This document shows, one piece after another, positions 1 through 12,335 of a stretch of DNA of 64,000 bases. A program made the position numbers and the translations under genes. Position 1 is the first letter of the stretch; every line of letters begins with the position of its first letter. Location of the stretch: assembly GCA_025617745.1 (NCBI GenBank), contig CM046863.1:58231585-58295584 (forward strand), in the 5' to 3' direction. Source of the DNA: Heliocidaris erythrogramma. Taxonomy: Eukaryota; Echinodermata; Echinoidea; Camarodonta; Echinometridae. The notes beneath the pieces were generated by a model. It saw nothing but the letters and a program-made list of their open reading frames with translations, searched no databases and was not told the DNA's origin.

Positions 1-48
1 GAAATCCAAGAATATCGGGAAGTTCTATAGCAAAAACAGGAAGCCTAA
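1..48 (+). repeat. R1 repeat block, copy a, left piece
   Basis: This stretch matches the 6995-7030 and 16780-16840 parts of other R1 copies (shared words: ctatagcaaaaacagg, aagcctaa). It is cut from the rest of copy a, which resumes at 1901, by the LINE at 49-1900. The last eight bases, AAGCCTAA, are the left target duplication of that LINE. Confidence 0.85.
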
Positions 49-1900
49 TAATAATACATGCTATTTCTAAAGCGCCATTATCCATTTTAGTTAATGCTCA
101 AGGCGCTTCAGAGCAATGAATTGAAAAGAAGTTGACGAGACAAAAAGTGAGATGGCTGTGTTCATTAAGCACCATTGAATAAATATGTCTTTAGGTTGCC
201 CTTGAAGGAGCTCAAAGAATTTGATTTTTTGATAGTATTAGGAAGAGCATTCCACAGAACGGCCCCGGCATGAGCAAAGGCCCGATCCCCCACTTTTTCC
301 TAGACAATGGAACCTGCAATAAATTTGTATCAGATGAGCGTAGGGTACGTGAAGGAACGTATTTATGTAACAAATCCAAATTATATTTTGGGGCCGTACC
401 GTTAACAATATGAAAAACGAAGAGAAGCAATTTAAAGACAATGCGCTCCCTCACGGGCAACCAATGGAGACACTGTAAATTGAAGTTATATGATCGCGTT
501 TGGTAGTATGGGTAACGATACGTGCTGCTGCGTTTTGAAGTTTTTGCAGTTTGTGAAGTTGAAAATCTGGTAAACTATACAAAAGACTATTGCCGAAATC
601 AAATCGTAATGAAATCAAAGAATGAACCAATTTCGATGTAGCGGACTGAGTCAAATATTTTCGAATGAAACCAATATTACGCAACTGGTAGTGAACTGAA
701 CTGCAAATATTTGTAATCTGTTTCGACATCGACATTTGGGAATCAAAAATTACACCAAGATTTCTGCAGGATTCAGAAACAGAAATCGTTTTATCACAAG
801 CAGAAATTGAAGTTATATTAATTTTGTCTAACTGGGCTCTAGATCCAAAAAGCATGAATTTACATTTATCATGATTTAGCTGTAAGGAATTTGAATGCAT
901 CCAAATGTCGATGTCATGTATACAGGATTCTAAGTTGTTGATTGCATCTGTAGCTTGGTTATGAGGAAAAGAAACATAAATCTGTATGTCATCAGCGTAA
1001 ATATGGTATTTTACTGAATATTCTTGAAAGAGAAATTGCAACCGTGTTAAATAGTGCGAAAAAAGGGTTGGCCCTCCCACAGAGCCCTGTGGTACACCGC
1101 AAGTTAATGACATGGGTATAGATGTTGACCCATTGACAACTACCATCTGTGAATGTCCAGACAAATATGAACTGAACCATTCCAGAGCAGTACCTTTTAT
1201 GCCCAGACTTGATAGAATATTCAAAATAATGGAATGATCTATGGTGTCAAAAGCAGAGGACAAATCCAGTAAGACAAGGGCAGTCACATGTCCGTTATCC
1301 ATTTCCTGCAAAATATGATTATACAAATTTGTCAAAAGAGTCTCGACACTATGGTTTGGTCTATAAGCAGATTGCAATGGGTCGAGTAAAGAGTGTTCCT
1401 GTAAATAATCCAAGAGCCGAGAAAAAACTACTCTTTCCAGAACCTTGAACAAAAATGGTAAGTTGGAAACCGGTCGATAATTATTTAGGGATTCGTGATC
1501 TAATGTTGATTTCTTAAGAAGGGGACGAACAAAAGCAACTTTCAAAGCTGATGGAACGCATGCTTGTGCAATACTGAGATTAATAATTTCGGAAATAATT
1601 GGGGCCGTCGTGAGAGAGCAATCTTTGAGTAAAATAGTGGGAATTGGATCTGAAGGGGAAGATTTTGGTGGGAGTTTACAGAGAAGAGATTGAATTTCGT
1701 CGGGTGTGGTTGGCCGAAGGGCTTCCAGAGTGGACCTAGTGACGGGTTCGAACTGAACAACATTTGGGGTAAGACCATTACGAATCCTATTAACCTTGGA
1801 ATGAAAGAACTGAATAAAAGAATTAGCTAAAGAATGATCATCGACATGTGAAGGCAGTGGAGATGACCGTTTGCGATTTAAAAGGCGGTTAGCGAATTAA
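49..1900 (-). mobile_element. 5'-truncated CR1/L2-type LINE with 8-bp target duplication
   Basis: This is a non-LTR retrotransposon inserted in minus orientation into R1 copy a. AAGCCTAA stands at 41-48 and again at 1901-1908. The uninterrupted site is visible at 7023-7045 in R1 copy b, where caggaagcctaacatcc is continuous, so both ends are fixed. The 3' end, on the left, finishes in an ATT-rich tail (ataataata on the plus strand) instead of poly-A, as in CR1/L2-group elements. The right end lies within the N-terminal linker of the RT protein, so the endonuclease and ORF1 are missing: a 5'-truncated copy of about 1.85 kb. Confidence 0.92.
165..1860 (-). pseudogene. LINE reverse transcriptase remnant
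   Basis: These are the remains of a LINE ORF2 reading right to left: a pre-RT linker (about 1860-1545), the RT palm and fingers (about 1545-560) and the C-terminal region typical of CR1/L2/Rex elements (about 560-165), ending in TAA at 165-167. Visible RT motifs are NYRPVSNLPFLFKVLERVV, LLDLSSAFDTIDH, GVPQGSVGGPTLF and YADDIQIYVSF, with the catalytic YADD encoded at 988-999. The motif VPQGS keeps its form and the following residues are slightly off consensus (GG for VL). The frame shifts near 1545 and again near 455, where WLPVRERIVFKLLLF continues in another frame. The endonuclease is absent. The function would have been target-primed reverse transcription; this copy is dead. Confidence 0.9.
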
Positions 1901-3212
1901 AAGCCTAACATCCTTGTTGAAAGGAATCTTACAGGCTGTGCCTGGGTGTTAACATCTAGCTGGCTATAGCTGCATAAAAACAGAAGGCAACAATATAAAA
2001 CAAAATGCCACAGGCTCTATACATGGTACGAATGGTTCTAGAACAAATGCCCCCAGGACAATTTCCGCCTGGACTACCAGCACCATGCAGGACAACACTC
2101 CAGTTACGAGATACAATCTGTGCATGAGCAGACAAAAGTTTTTTTTTCTTACTGTTTCCATAGCAACATCCATTTTCAAACATGATAGAAATTTTTTGTA
2201 TAACTCTTTTTTGGGTTATAATAAAGTGAATAACTGTTGATACATTATTCTAAAATGTTACAATGTGTTTTTGTACTTTCTTAATCACGAATACATGACA
2301 TTTTCTGAAATTCTGTTGTTCTTGATCCGTTGCCATGGTAATAGCCCTTATGGTCACGCCCACCTCTTAATTTAGGGCAAATAAGCATATTTTGAGAGTT
2401 AATTGCCCATGTAAAAGAACAAAACATTCATTTAAGATTATTTCTAAGGGGGTGGGGACATTTCAGTTTTGGGCCCATAGACTATACTGATAATACATGG
2501 GATAATGGGCTTATGTACATGAACACTCCAGATGTACCTTTAATAGTGTTTTTCATTCAAAATGCGCATCCAATAAAAATACATCATTCGATTTGGGATA
2601 ACATAAAATGAGTTATCCATCACTTTATCGGATAATTTCTTTTCTGTCTGTATACATGGTATACAATATACATGATTTGTTTAATGAAGAAAAAAAATTG
2701 ACAAATTTACGTTGGGTAAAAAACTTTGAAATATTGGTAGTTTTCACAACCTATTATGTTAAGTAAATCACAGTTTTATGTTTCGTTACGTCATACATGT
2801 GTGTGTAATATCCAACTTTCAATTTTATATTAATCAGGTTTATAACTTGAAACTCAAACTAAATCTGATATCACTTGAAAGTCTTAATCAGGTATTACAC
2901 ATTAGGTCAAAAAATTGTGATATTTGACAAATGCGCGTGGCATCCGCCCGTACCTTATTCCTCAGTATTTTGCAAGAGTATGAGCATGGATGCCGAGCAT
3001 TACCCAAAAATGCCGTCCAAAGTAAAAAAAGATCTTCTTGGCTGGTCTACAATAAGCCCGCCTCACACGAGGTGTCATTCGGATTCCGTGTTTACCTGAA
3101 TTAATCGAAACTCCAAAGGAATTTAACCCGTAGGCCGGCTGCTAGCTATTATAAATATTGTTTGCACTGTTCATTTGTAGTACTACAGAATCGGAAAATT
3201 GCGTTGAAGAGA

Positions 3213-3282
3213 GACATACTGAAGCTTTTCGTCTTCTTGCGGTATACTCCGATGAGTGCAAGACGAAAAGCTTCAGTATGTC
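3213..3282. repeat. 23-bp perfect hairpin (copy a)
   Basis: The arm gacatactgaagcttttcg...ctt (3213-3235) is repeated as its exact reverse complement at 3260-3282, with a 24-nt loop between. RNA from either strand would fold into a ~70-nt hairpin. The same structure lies at 8394-8463 in R1 copy b. Confidence 0.9.
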
Positions 3283-3640
3283 ACTGTTCATTTCGCAATC
3301 ATTTTAAAAACAATACCCTTCTTTAAGACGTGCACAAAACCATGCCACTGAAGCGGTCTTAACGTCAGGTAACAACGCCTCTTTTGAGCCAAGCTATAAT
3401 GAGGCGCAGCAAAATAGAAATTACTTAAAAAGAACTCTTCGATTGATCATTGTTTTGTGTTGTTTTCTTTGTTTTTTTCATTAATCTTGACATCAACAAA
3501 AGATTACTCTTGAAAACCGGTTGTAATTTAATACAGCGCCATCAGTCAGACCCTACTACGACGACTACTAACTCTGGTTGTTGTCGTTCGCCTGACATGC
3601 GCAAGTTGACCCTCAACCGGCTGCGCACTGGGGTTGGAAG

Positions 3641-4073
3641 CGCCATCAGTCAGACCCAACTTCGGAAAACCGAGCACAGGCTTATACTCCGAAAACGACG
3701 TTTAGAGCAAGATGAATATAGAGCACTCATCGTTCATTGCGAGACAGTGTGTACAAAAGGCATGGGGAAAATCCTGCAATGTCAACCTGCTGTTGATAAT
3801 ATAAGTTTCAAAAATAATGCTGCGGATATATTTATTTCAAATGTTTGTAATTTGAAAGTCATTTCATATGGCGAAACATTTACGGAATTTGAAGGTTATT
3901 GACACTCAGCATTATTTTAAAGAATATATATATATATCATTGGCAGGTTGAATTTGCAAGATTTTCCCCACGCCTTTTGTACGTACTGCCTCTCACTGAA
4001 CGATGAGGGTTCTATATTCATACGCCGTATATACACCTGTGGTCGGTTTTCCGAAGTTGGGTTTGACTGGCGA
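3641..4073. repeat. Foldback element inside R1 copy a
   Basis: An inverted repeat with arms 3641-3790 and 3940-4073, about 85% similar by eye, with shared words such as cagacccaacttcggaaaac and its complement, and cattgcgagacagt and its complement. The open frame at 3450-3902 (150 codons, also open in copy b) runs through the left arm and is best explained by this structure and by the recent duplication. In the diverged R1 copy at 22840-23280 the whole 3490-4185 stretch is missing, which suggests it is an insertion. Confidence 0.8.
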
Positions 4074-6024
4074 TGTTGAATCTCTTCGATATTGTCAACA
4101 TATCGGCCCGAGGACGTTCACATCAAACCATCGTTCCATAATAACATACATATATATCTTAAGCCCGTCACACTAAGTATAAACGTCTTGCTGATTCTTG
4201 CTTGATGAAAACGTTTGTAAAAACGCGGTGGCATTTTTAAACTGACACATTTACTATAATTATTTAGTTTTCCTTTGTTTATAAAATAATTATTTTGTAT
4301 TTTTCATGTTTAATCTTAGAATGCACCAAGAAATAGTGCAATTAACGTCTTCTGTATTTGTGTTTCTATGAACAACCATTGTTCCTGTATATTTGCCTTT
4401 TGGGATTAGAAGATTTTTAACTAATTTCAAATTCCAGATCCCAACTTTCATTGGATTGTCAAAAGGTTCCATTATTTAATAATAGAGTAAAAAAAAATGT
4501 TTTAAAGATGAATAAATGAAAATGAAGTTGGTCGAGAAAAGATTGAATTTTCGATTGGGCCTATTTCAAATTCCCATATGTATAGTAATGACAACTTTCA
4601 AAAATTCATAACTTTCATGTTGCTTGTCCGATTTCTTTCAAACTTACACCAATCTGCTTTCTGATTTTTCCTCTTTTTTTTTAGAACAACTTGACATTAA
4701 GGTAGGATTTCCCTTTATGAAAATAATATAAACTCAATGAACTTTCAAGATTTGCACAGTGGAAAAGTATTATAAATTGGTTAAAATGCGTAAATGTATT
4801 GAGGAGACCATAATGTTAACAACATGCTTTGCTCGTTTTTAAGAGCCTCGTCGTTTCAAACAGCGTGCCTGGGCTCGCAGTTCTTTCTTTAAACGAAATT
4901 TCCAGAACTCACGCACTACCATAAAACACAGGAGTGATTCTAAGAACCAACCTACATTTTTCCTTTGCAAATATTTTGTGGTATGAACTAGTCAAGATAC
5001 AACTTGGAATGGTGCCATTACTATCACATATTTTTTTCATGATTTTGTTCCTTCATTTATAACACATAACCCTGTGGAGGGCTCCAAGCCCACCTATTCC
5101 CCTTCAGTCCCCAATTCATTGAGAGTAAATGCGCTGGTGTAAGCTATTTCAGGGTTATGTCAAATGAAATCATGAACTTTTTCTATATCAATATTATATT
5201 AAAGTAATGTACATTTTATAAAAGTGTTTGACTGAAGTTCATGGTTTTGAATATATCACTGGCATTGTATATATTCACACTAAAGGCCATTGTTTCAATT
5301 TAGTTTTTAATAATTCAATGAGAAATAAATGTGAAAGTTCGAGTCACCCCAGGACAAAATGTTAACTTGAATATCGTGCCTGGATTAAAGTAATGCAGGA
5401 AACTGATATAACAACAATCAGAACTGAAATATTTTTGGGTTCTTTTTTCTCTCTCTCTCTTGATTCATTTCTAGGGGTATACCGGATGAAGCAATCTGGT
5501 AAACATGTTCATCTGGGTTACTAGACCGGGCCACAGGAAATAACTAAACTATAGATATAAAACATAACTCAGTTAATCATATATATGAAATGAGAAATCA
5601 CCCTGGGTAAAAAAATCCCAGGCAAGATAGCATAAAGAAGTGATACAGTGAACTGAAAGTACAGATATATTTGACTGTATTCAGGGCAAATTTAAACATG
5701 ACCGTGGATATAAAGTCAATTCTTTTAACAATGGAAGTTAGAGGTCTACGTTTTCCTTTCCTTAAACATGCTTTTACACTGGGCGTCGGGTTAAGCTCAA
5801 TTAGAATTGCGTTAAGAGCTCCCCTTTTCAGGCCAAAAGCACCATTTTGATATGCATTTATTTTAAAATACGGTTTTTTCTGGAGCCCCCTCCCCCCCCC
5901 CCCCCCCCCCCCTGCAGAAGTACAGTTTCAAACATACTCAGAGCGGTGTGCAAATCCAGCAAATGCAGAGCCCGAATTTGCCTGGAGAAAAATGGGGTCC
6001 TCTCGCTAGTCATCAGGACCGCTA

Positions 6025-6395
6025 TTCATAATGGAGAAAAGGCTCATTATTCATAAGATTCATTATTCATAAGGACTAATATTCATAATACGAGTAGAGC
6101 GTCGCATTCATACTACGGAAAGAGGGTCGCTATTCATAATAGGAGAAGAGGGCGATATTCATAATAGGAGAAGAGTGAGATATTCATACTAATAAATGAG
6201 GGTCGCTATTCATAATATTAGAAAGGGTCACTATTCATAATACGAAATGAGGGTCGCTATTCATAATACAGAAAAGAGGGTCGCTATTCATAGTTGAAGA
6301 AGAGGGTCTCTAGTCATAATGCAAAATAAAGGTAACTATTCATAATACAGAAAGAGGGTCGCTATTCATAATTGAAGAAGATGGTCGCTTTTCAT
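6025..6395 (+). repeat. 26-bp minisatellite, R1 copy a
   Basis: About fourteen imperfect units share the core ggtcgctattcataata followed by a variable (c)gagaagag. Related arrays close R1 at 11831-12170 and 50830-51340, and an inverted fragment lies at 51978-52065. Confidence 0.9.
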
Positions 6396-6565
6396 TAAAA
6401 AAAAAAAATTAAATAAGCAAAGAAAATGATAATATTGGATGGGGACACCTTACGGATGTGTCATAGCTAAGGGGGGGGGGGGGGGGGGTCGAACAAATAA
6501 AGAAAACAAGTGTGCCCCAATAATGTACGCGACCTATAACCCCGGCCACCACCAGACCACCAGTA

Positions 6566-6847
6566 ATTTGGCAGAACAAATTATAGCGCTTAAAAATCAC
6601 AATATATAACGAAAATGGATTATATAGAAAGATTGATTCTTAAACTTCTATATTACACATTCATTTACTTACATCTTTGGGCTTGTATCAAAATTTACAC
6701 AAAATCAATAGCATCGTTGCAGGAACGAAAACTTCCCAACACAGGAAATTTAGCAGCACGCCTTGACAGCGCCCTGACTTGGGCAAACTATTTTTGTTTT
6801 ACTATTAAACCCTCGCTTATGACGTCAGACTCAAGGGTTCACACCCG
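6566..6847. other. Spacer between tandem R1 copies
   Basis: AT-rich sequence with no ORF, repeat or RNA feature that I can recognise. Confidence 0.5.
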
Positions 6848-8393
6848 ACAGGTCCTATAACTATACAAGTTTTAAATATATGTCTATCAAGGGCAATGAT
6901 GAAAAGTAGAGTTAAAATGGCATCAAATAAAGAAATATATATTAAAGTAAAATGACGATTACACACAAATATACCATAGAAATCTAAATTGAATTCCAAG
7001 AAGATCTGGAAGCTCTATAGCAAAAACAGGAAGCCTAACATCCTTGTTGAAAGGAATCTTACAGGCTGTGCCTGGGTGCCTGGGTGTTAACATCTAGCTG
7101 GCTATAGCTGCATAAAAACAGAAGGCAACAATATAAAACAAAATGCCACAGGCTGTATACATGGTACGAATGGTTCTAGAACAAATGCCCCCAGGACAAT
7201 TTCCGCCTGGACTACCAGCACCATGCAGGACAACACTCCAGTTACGAGATACAATCTGTGCATGAGCAGACAAAAGTTGTTTTTTTCTTACTGTTTCCAT
7301 AGCAACATCCATTTTCAAACATGATAGACATTTTTTTTATAACTCTTTTTTGGTTATAATAAAGTGAATAACTGTTGATACATTATTCTAAAATGTTACA
7401 ATGTGTTTTTGTACTTTCTTAATCACGAATACATGACATTTTCTGAAATTCTATTGTTCTTGATCCGTTGCCATGGTAATAGCCCTTATGGTCACGCCCA
7501 CCTCTTAATTTAGGGCAAATCAGCATATTTTGAGAGTTAATGGCCCATGTAACAGAACAGATGATTTTCAGAACAGATGATTTCAGATGATTTCAGATGA
7601 TTTCTAAGGGGGTGGGGACATTTCAGTTTTGGGCCCATAGACTATACTGATAATACATGGGATAATGGGCTTATGTACATGTACACTCTAGATGTACCTT
7701 TAATAGTGTTTTTCATTCGCATCCAGTAAAAATACAACATTCGATTGGGATAACATAAAATGAGTTATCCATATCCTTTTTCGGATAATTTCTTTTCTGT
7801 CTGTATATGGTATACAATATACATGATTTGTTTAATGAAGAAAAAAAATTGACAAATTTACGTTGGGTAAAAAACTTTGAAATATTGGTAGTTTTCACAA
7901 CCTATTATGTTGAGTAAATCACAGTTTTATGTTTCGTTACGCCATACATGTGTGTGTAATATCCAACTTTCAATTGTATATTAATCAGGTTTATAACTTG
8001 AAACTCAAAATAAATCTGATATCACTTGAAAGTCTTAATCAGGTATTACACATTAGGTCCAAAAATTATAAATTGTGATATTTGACATTCTTTCAAATTT
8101 TGAGGCACAAATGCGCGTGGCATCCGCCCGTACCTTATTCCTCAGTATTTTGCAAGAGTATGAGCATGGATGCCGAGCATTACCCAAAAATGCCGTCCAA
8201 AGTAAAAAAAAGATCTTCTTGGCTGGTCTACAATAAGCCCGCCTCACACAAGGTGTCATTCGGATGGCGTGTTTACCTGAATTAATCGAATCTCCAAAGG
8301 AATTTAACCCGTAGGCCGGCTGCTAGATATTATAAATATTGTTTGCACTGTTCATTTGTAGTACTACAGAATCGGAAAATTGCGTTGAAGAGA

Positions 8394-8463
8394 GACATAC
8401 TGAAGCTTTTCGTCTTCTTGCGGTATACTCCGATGAGCGCAAGACGAAAAGCTTCAGTATGTC
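8394..8463. repeat. 23-bp perfect hairpin (copy b)
   Basis: Arms 8394-8416 and 8441-8463 are identical to those at 3213-3282; the loop differs at one base (gagcgc for gagtgc). Confidence 0.9.
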
Positions 8464-8821
8464 ACTGTTCATTTCGCAATCATTTTAAAAACAATACCCT
8501 TCTTTAAGACGTGCACAAAACCATGCCACTGAAGCGGTCTTAACGTCAGGTAACGACGCCTCTTTTGGGCCAAGCTATAATGAGGCGCAGCAAAATAGAA
8601 ATTACTTAAAAAGAACTCTTCGATTGATCATTGTTTTGTGTTGCTTTCTTTGTTTTTTCCATTAATCTTGACATCAACAAAAGATTACTCTTGAAAACCG
8701 GTTGTAATTTAATACAGCGCCATCAGTCAGAACCTACTACGACTACTACTAACTCTGGTTGTTGTCGTTCGCCTGACTTGCGCCAGTTGACACTCAACCG
8801 GTTGCGCACTGGGGTTGGAAG

Positions 8822-9265
8822 CGCCATCAGTCAGACCCAACTTCGGAAAACCGAGCACAGGCTTATACTCCGAAAACGACGTTTAGAGCAAGATGAATAT
8901 AGAGCACTCATCGTTCATTGCGAGACAGTGTGTACAAAAGGCATGGGGAAAATCCTGCAATGTCAACCTGCTGTTGATAATATAAGTTTCAAAAATAATG
9001 CTGCGGATATATTTATTTCAAATGTTTGTAATTTGAAAGTCATTTCATATGGCGAAACATTTACGGAATTTGAAGGTTATTGACACTCAGCATTATTTTA
9101 AAGAATATATATATATATCATTGGCAGGTTGAATTTGCAAGATTTTCCCCACGCCTTTTCTACGTACTGCCTCTCACTGAACGATGAGGGTTCTATATTC
9201 ATACGCCGTTTTCGGAGTATATACCTGTGGTCGGTTTTCCGAAGTTTGGTTTGACTGGCGATGTT
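8822..9265. repeat. Foldback element inside R1 copy b
   Basis: The same inverted repeat as at 3641-4073. The right arm here keeps cgttttcggagtat, which copy a lacks, so it pairs slightly better with the left arm. Confidence 0.8.
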
Positions 9266-10557
9266 GAATCTCTTCGATATTGTCAACATATCGGCCCGAG
9301 GACGTTCACATCAAACCATCGTTCCATAATAACATACATATATATCTTAAGCCCGTCACACTATAGTATAAACGTCTTGCTGATTCTTGCTTGATGAAAA
9401 CCTTTGTAAAAACGCGGTGGCATTTTTAAACTGACACATTTACTATAATTATTTAGTTTTCCTTTGTTTATAAAATAATTATTTTGTATTTTTCATGTTT
9501 AATCTTAGAATGCACCAAGAAATACTGATATTAACGTCTTCTGTATTTGTGTTTCTATGAACAACCATTGTTCCTGTATATTTGCCTTTTGGGATTAGAA
9601 GATTTTTAACTAATTTCAAATTCCAAATCCCAACTTTCATTGGATTGTCAAAAGGTTCCATTATTTAATAATAGAGTAAAAAAATGTTTTAAAGATGAAT
9701 AAATGAAAATGAAGTTGGTCGAGAAAAGATTGAATTTTCGATTGGGCCTATTTCAAATTCCCATATGTATAGTAATGACAACTTTCAAAAATTCATAACT
9801 TTCATATTGCTTGTCCGATTTCTTTCAAACTTACACCAATCTGCTTTCTGATTTTCCTCTTTTTTTTTTTTAGAACAACTTGACATTAAGGTAGGATTTC
9901 CCTTTATGAAAATAATATAAACTCAATGAACTTTCAAGATTTGCACAGTGGAAAAGTATTATAAATTGGTTAAAATGCGTAAATGTATTGAGGAGACCAT
10001 AATGTTAACAACATGCTTTGCTCGTTTTTAAGAGCCTCGTCGTTTCAAACAGCGTGCCCTGGGCTCGCAGTTCTTTCTTTAAACGAAATTTCCAGAACTC
10101 ACGCACTACCATAAAAGACAGGAGTGATTCTATAAAGGACCAACCTACATTTTTCCTTTGCAAATATTTTGTGGTATGAACTAGTCAAGATACAACTTGG
10201 AATGGTGCCATTACTATCACATATTTTTTCATGATTTTGTTCCTTCATTTATAACACATAACCCTGTGGAGGGCTCCAAGCCCACCTATTCCCCTTCAGT
10301 CCCCAATTCATTGAGAGTAAATGCGCTGGTGTAAGCTATTTCAGGGTTATGTCAAATGAAATCATGAACTTTTTCTATATCAATATTATATTAAAGTAAT
10401 GTACATTTTATAAAAGTGTTTGACTGAAGTTCATGGTTTTGAATATATCAACGGCATTGTATATATTCACACTAAAGGCCATTGTTTCAATTTAGTTTTT
10501 AATAATTCAATGAGAAATAAATGTGAAAGTTCGAGTCACCCCAGGACAAAAGGTTAA

Positions 10558-11177
10558 CCCTAACCCTAACCCAATTACAACCATGAATGATTGCTTTGAA
10601 TATCGACCCCTGATTGTCCTGTATCCCTTGTTATCCTTAAACCAAACTCAATTTCCCTCCATACAATTATACAATTACATTCTCTGCAAAACCATAATCC
10701 CCAGCTATATGCACTTTGCACCTGCGCACTCACGGCACAGATTATATGCAATTCCCTTAAAATTACAATATGGCAAGTTATAAGTGAATCTCAATGTATG
10801 CAATTTTCTTGAATTTACAATATGGCAAATTATTTCTATATATATTTCCTGAATCCTCATCTATACGCATGCAATTCTGGGCTGCTATCGTCTTAAGCAT
10901 TTGCTTATGATAGTTTTGCCCTCTGCATTTTGTAAATAATTGTACCTACGTCATCAAATGTTTTATATAGAATTATATCCATACTCACTGTATTATTGGT
11001 ACGTGTATATAATATTATTATCACTGAAAGATGGTTTGCATTCATGATGTAACACTCAATTATTTCCATGTAAGTTTATCGCCTCATTCATTATATGTTA
11101 CGTTTGAAAGCAACTGTTGTTTACATTGATTATGAAATAAATGCAGAAAAGCATCTGCAAACAAACAAACAAAAAAA
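10558..11177 (+). mobile_element. Retroposon-like insert with telomere-like start and (CAAA)n tail
   Basis: About 620 bp are present in R1 copy b and absent from copy a, where ggacaaaatgttaacttgaa is continuous (about 5353-5372), and from the copy at 49130. The insert begins with a CCCTAA-type string (10554-10572) and ends with four CAAA-type units and an A run (11158-11177), as expected of a poly-A retroposon on the plus strand. No coding homology is recognised and no target duplication longer than a few bases is visible. Confidence 0.65.
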
Positions 11178-11830
11178 CTTGAATATCGTGCCTGGATTAA
11201 AGTAATGCAGGAAACTGATATAACAACAATCAGAACTGAAACATTTTGGGTTTTGTTTTCTCTCTCTCTCTCTTGATTCATTTCTAGGGGTATACCGGAT
11301 GAAGCAATCTGGTAAACATGTTAATCTGGGTTAGTACACCGGGCCACAGGAAATAACTAAACTATAGATATAAAACATAACTCAGTTAATCATATATATG
11401 AAATGAGAAATCACCCTGGGTAAAAAAATCCCAGACAAGATAGCATAAAGAAGTGATACCTCGAACTGAAAGTACAGATATATTTGACCGTATTCTGGGC
11501 AAACTTAAACATGACCCTGGATATAAAGTCATTTTTTTTTACAATGGAAGTTAGAGGTCTACGTTTTCCTTTCCTTAAACATGCTTTTACACTGGGCGTC
11601 GGGTTAAGCTCAATTAGAATTGCGTTAAGAGCTCCCCTTTTCAGGCCAAAATCACCATTTTGATATGCATTTATTTTAAAATACGGTTTTTTTCTGGAGC
11701 CCCCCCCCCCCCCCCCCCGGCAGAAGTACAGTTTCAAACATACTCAGAGCGGTGTGCAAATCCAGCGGCATGCAGAGCCCGAATTTGCCTGGAGAAAAAT
11801 GGGGTCCCCTCGCTAGTCATCAGGACCGCT

Positions 11831-12170
11831 ATTCATAATGGAGAAAAGGCTCATTATTCATAAGATTCATTATTCATAAGGACTAATATTCATAATACGA
11901 GAAGAGCGTCGCATTCATACTACGGAAAGAGGGTCGCTATTCATAATAGGAGAAGAGGATCGCTATTTATAATACGGAAAGAGGGTCGCTATTCATAGTA
12001 GGAGAAGAAGGTTGATATTCATAATAGGAGAAGAGGGCGATATTCATAGTAATAAATGAGGGTCGCTATTCATAATCGAAGAAGAGGGTGTCTAGTCATA
12101 ATGCAAAATGAAGGTAATTATTCATAACACAGAAAGAGGGTCGCTATTCATAATTGAAGAAGATGGTCGC
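11831..12170 (+). repeat. 26-bp minisatellite, R1 copy b
   Basis: The same unit as at 6025-6395, with a different number and order of units. Confidence 0.9.
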
Positions 12171-12335
12171 TTTTCATTAAAAAAAAATGAAATAAGCAAA
12201 CAAAATGATAATATTGGATGGGGACACCTTACGGATGTGTCCTAGCTAAGGGGGGGGGGGGGGGGGATCGAACAAATAAAGAAAACAAGTGTGACCCAAT
12301 AATGTACGCGACCTATAACCCCGGCCGCCACCAGA

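Larger units (their letters stand above)
1901..6565 (+). repeat. R1 repeat block, copy a (main part)
   Basis: This is the first of two tandem, nearly identical ~5 kb blocks; copy b spans 6848-12335. Matching points are 1901/7031, 2875/8040, 3450/8631, 4290/9479 and 5847/11660. The offset grows from about 5.13 to 5.19 kb through small indels and then to 5.81 kb because of the insert at 10558-11177. Order inside: a section also found in the large inverted repeat (2140-3080), a 23-bp hairpin (3213-3282), a foldback (3641-4073), an AT-rich middle, a C tract (5886-5912), a 26-bp minisatellite (6025-6395) and a G tract (6472-6488). No intact gene is seen; the longest conserved ORF is an artefact of the foldback. 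Confidence 0.85.
6848..12335 (+). repeat. R1 repeat block, copy b
   Basis: The tandem partner of copy a. It starts at the shared word ggtcctataactatacaag, which also opens the R1 copies at 13.9 and 16.0 kb. Its left part (6995-7045) shows the empty LINE site. It carries one large extra insert (10558-11177). Identity to copy a is very high, with mostly single-base changes and homopolymer length changes, so the duplication is recent or homogenised by gene conversion. It ends in G and C tracts after the minisatellite. Confidence 0.88.

Noticed and set aside
3450-3902. 150-codon ORF also open at 8631-9083
   Set aside because: It crosses the left arm of a foldback and direct repeats of gcgccatcagtcagaccc, and both copies belong to a recent duplication; no domain. 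Conservation here does not show coding.
6025-6395. Possible CRISPR-like array
   Set aside because: Contiguous degenerate units without unique spacers, in an animal genome: a minisatellite.
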